Shown: piece after piece, positions 5,436 to 6,003 of the stretch
Layout of the letters: each line of letters starts with the position of its first letter
Position numbering within the stretch: position 1 is the first letter of the stretch
Assembly: GCA_003166055.1 (NCBI GenBank)
Contig: PMWR01000242.1
Coordinates: 188 to 6,190, forward strand
DNA length: 6,003 bases
Direction: 5' to 3'
DNA from: Acidobacteriaceae bacterium
GTDB taxonomy: Bacteria > Acidobacteriota > Terriglobia > Terriglobales > Acidobacteriaceae
Notes under the pieces: model-generated
The model's input: the letters and a program-made list of their open reading frames with translations, nothing else
What the model was told of the DNA's origin: nothing
Databases searched by the model: none
Position numbers and translations under genes: made by a program

Positions 5436-5795
5436 ATGGATATTTATAAGCGGTGGGAGATTGAAACCAGCGATGAGTTCGTCGCCTGGTATCGGGGCCT
5501 GGACGAGAACGAGGTCGAGAGTGTCAATTTTTCGGTTGATTTGCTTGAGAGGGTAGGACCAGCTCTTGGGAGGCCGCATGCAGATACGCTTAAGGGGTCC
5601 AGAATCAAGAATCTCAAGGAGTTACGCGTTCAACATGAGGGTAAACCGCTGCGAATCCTATTTGTATTTGATCCGCAGCGAGTAGGCTATTTGATTTTAG
5701 GCGGAGACAAGACCGGTGATGCCGATTGGTACACCACGTTCATTCCGCTCGCAGAGAAGATTTACGAGAAGCATTTGGCAGAGATTGGGGGTTGA
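5436..5795 (+). CDS. HigB/Gp49-like toxin of the RelE/ParE superfamily
   Basis: A 119-residue toxin of the phage-derived Gp49/HigB-like family, first gene of a toxin-antitoxin pair. Family signatures: WEIETSDEFVAWYRGLDENE (7-26), the conserved LGRPHADTLKGSRIKNLKEL (44-63), RVQHEGKPLRILFVFDP (64-80), and LILGGDKTGD (86-95). Relatives are ribosome-dependent mRNA nucleases; that activity here is inferred from family. Length is normal and nothing is broken. Start choice: ATG 5436 gives the usual N-terminus, but AGGAG (5419-5423) is 12 bases away; an in-frame TTG at 5427 would add three residues with only three bases spacing. The stop (5793-5795) is two bases before the antitoxin ATG, so the two genes form one operon. 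The promoter upstream is clear. Confidence 0.9.
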   Translation: MDIYKRWEIETSDEFVAWYRGLDENEVESVNFSVDLLERVGPALGRPHADTLKGSRIKNLKELRVQHEGKPLRILFVFDPQRVGYLILGGDKTGDADWYTTFIPLAEKIYEKHLAEIGG

Positions 5796-5797
5796 CC

Positions 5798-6003
5798 ATG
5801 GCTAACAAGTGGAAGGATATCCGGCGCACTTTGTCGCCCGCGCACGAAGCGCGGATCGAGAGCAAGGTTGATAAAGAGATTGGCAGACTACCGCTGGCAG
5901 AAGTGCGGAAAGCGCGGCTCATGACTCAGAATCGCCTCGCGGAATTGCTTCAGGTGAACCAGGGAGCGATCTCAAAGATGGAGAAGCGCTCGGATATGTA
6001 CTT
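5798..6003 (+). CDS. XRE-family (HigA-like) antitoxin, cut by the window end
   Basis: The first 68 residues of a helix-turn-helix protein running off the right edge. After a charged N-terminal helix (about 14-29, with PAHEARIESKVDKEI), the Cro/CI-type DNA-binding domain starts at LPLAEVRKARLMTQNRLAEL (31-50). It continues with the turn and recognition helix LQVNQGAISKMEKRSDMY (51-68). This is the typical form of the antitoxin paired with Gp49/HigB-like toxins. It should neutralise the toxin and repress the shared promoter at 5382-5410. GGGGG (5787-5791) gives a ribosome binding site six bases ahead of the ATG. It follows the toxin by two bases, the toxin-first order characteristic of hig-type modules. 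Confidence 0.88.
   Translation, partial: MANKWKDIRRTLSPAHEARIESKVDKEIGRLPLAEVRKARLMTQNRLAELLQVNQGAISKMEKRSDMY

Overview
The window looks like GC-rich bacterial chromosome. The closest match I can suggest is an acidobacterium (Terriglobia-like). That rests on the style of the proteins: a KdpD-C-terminal-like histidine kinase with an AHAYKTPL H-box paired with a KdpE-like regulator, a Hanks-type kinase near a PP2C phosphatase, and frequent GTG/TTG starts. It is recognition from memory, not a search result. I see no tRNA, rRNA, CRISPR array, transposase or phage gene.

Left part (1-2632), read mostly on the minus strand. A PP2C-type protein phosphatase (2632 to 1829) and the N-lobe of a Ser/Thr protein kinase (337 to the left edge) lie on the same strand. 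Between them sit a vapBC toxin-antitoxin pair (1752 to 1080) and an unrecognised five-helix membrane protein gene on the plus strand (430-1074). The vapBC pair has an AT-rich upstream region with three copies of the heptamer TGCACCA/TGGTGCA, a likely autoregulatory operator.

Middle (2633-3069). This non-coding stretch separates the divergent phosphatase and histidine kinase genes. It holds two short hairpins in a segment that resembles a dispersed intergenic repeat.

Right part (3070-6003), plus strand. A two-component operon comes first: a membrane histidine kinase with a KdpD-type four-helix region, GAF-like, HisKA and HATPase parts, then an OmpR/KdpE-type response regulator. Their stop and start overlap as TGATG. 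Next is a second toxin-antitoxin pair in the reverse (toxin-first) order: a HigB/Gp49-like toxin and an XRE-family antitoxin cut by the right edge. It has a near-consensus sigma-70-type promoter (TTGACG, 17 bp, CATAAT).

The region therefore puts two phosphorylation systems side by side (Ser/Thr kinase-phosphatase and His-Asp relay), with one toxin-antitoxin module on each side of the two-component operon. I see no clearly new system. The points most worth a second look are the atypical H-box and G1 box of the histidine kinase, the apparent splitting of the phosphatase-kinase pair by a vapBC module plus an orphan membrane protein, and the intergenic hairpin element.
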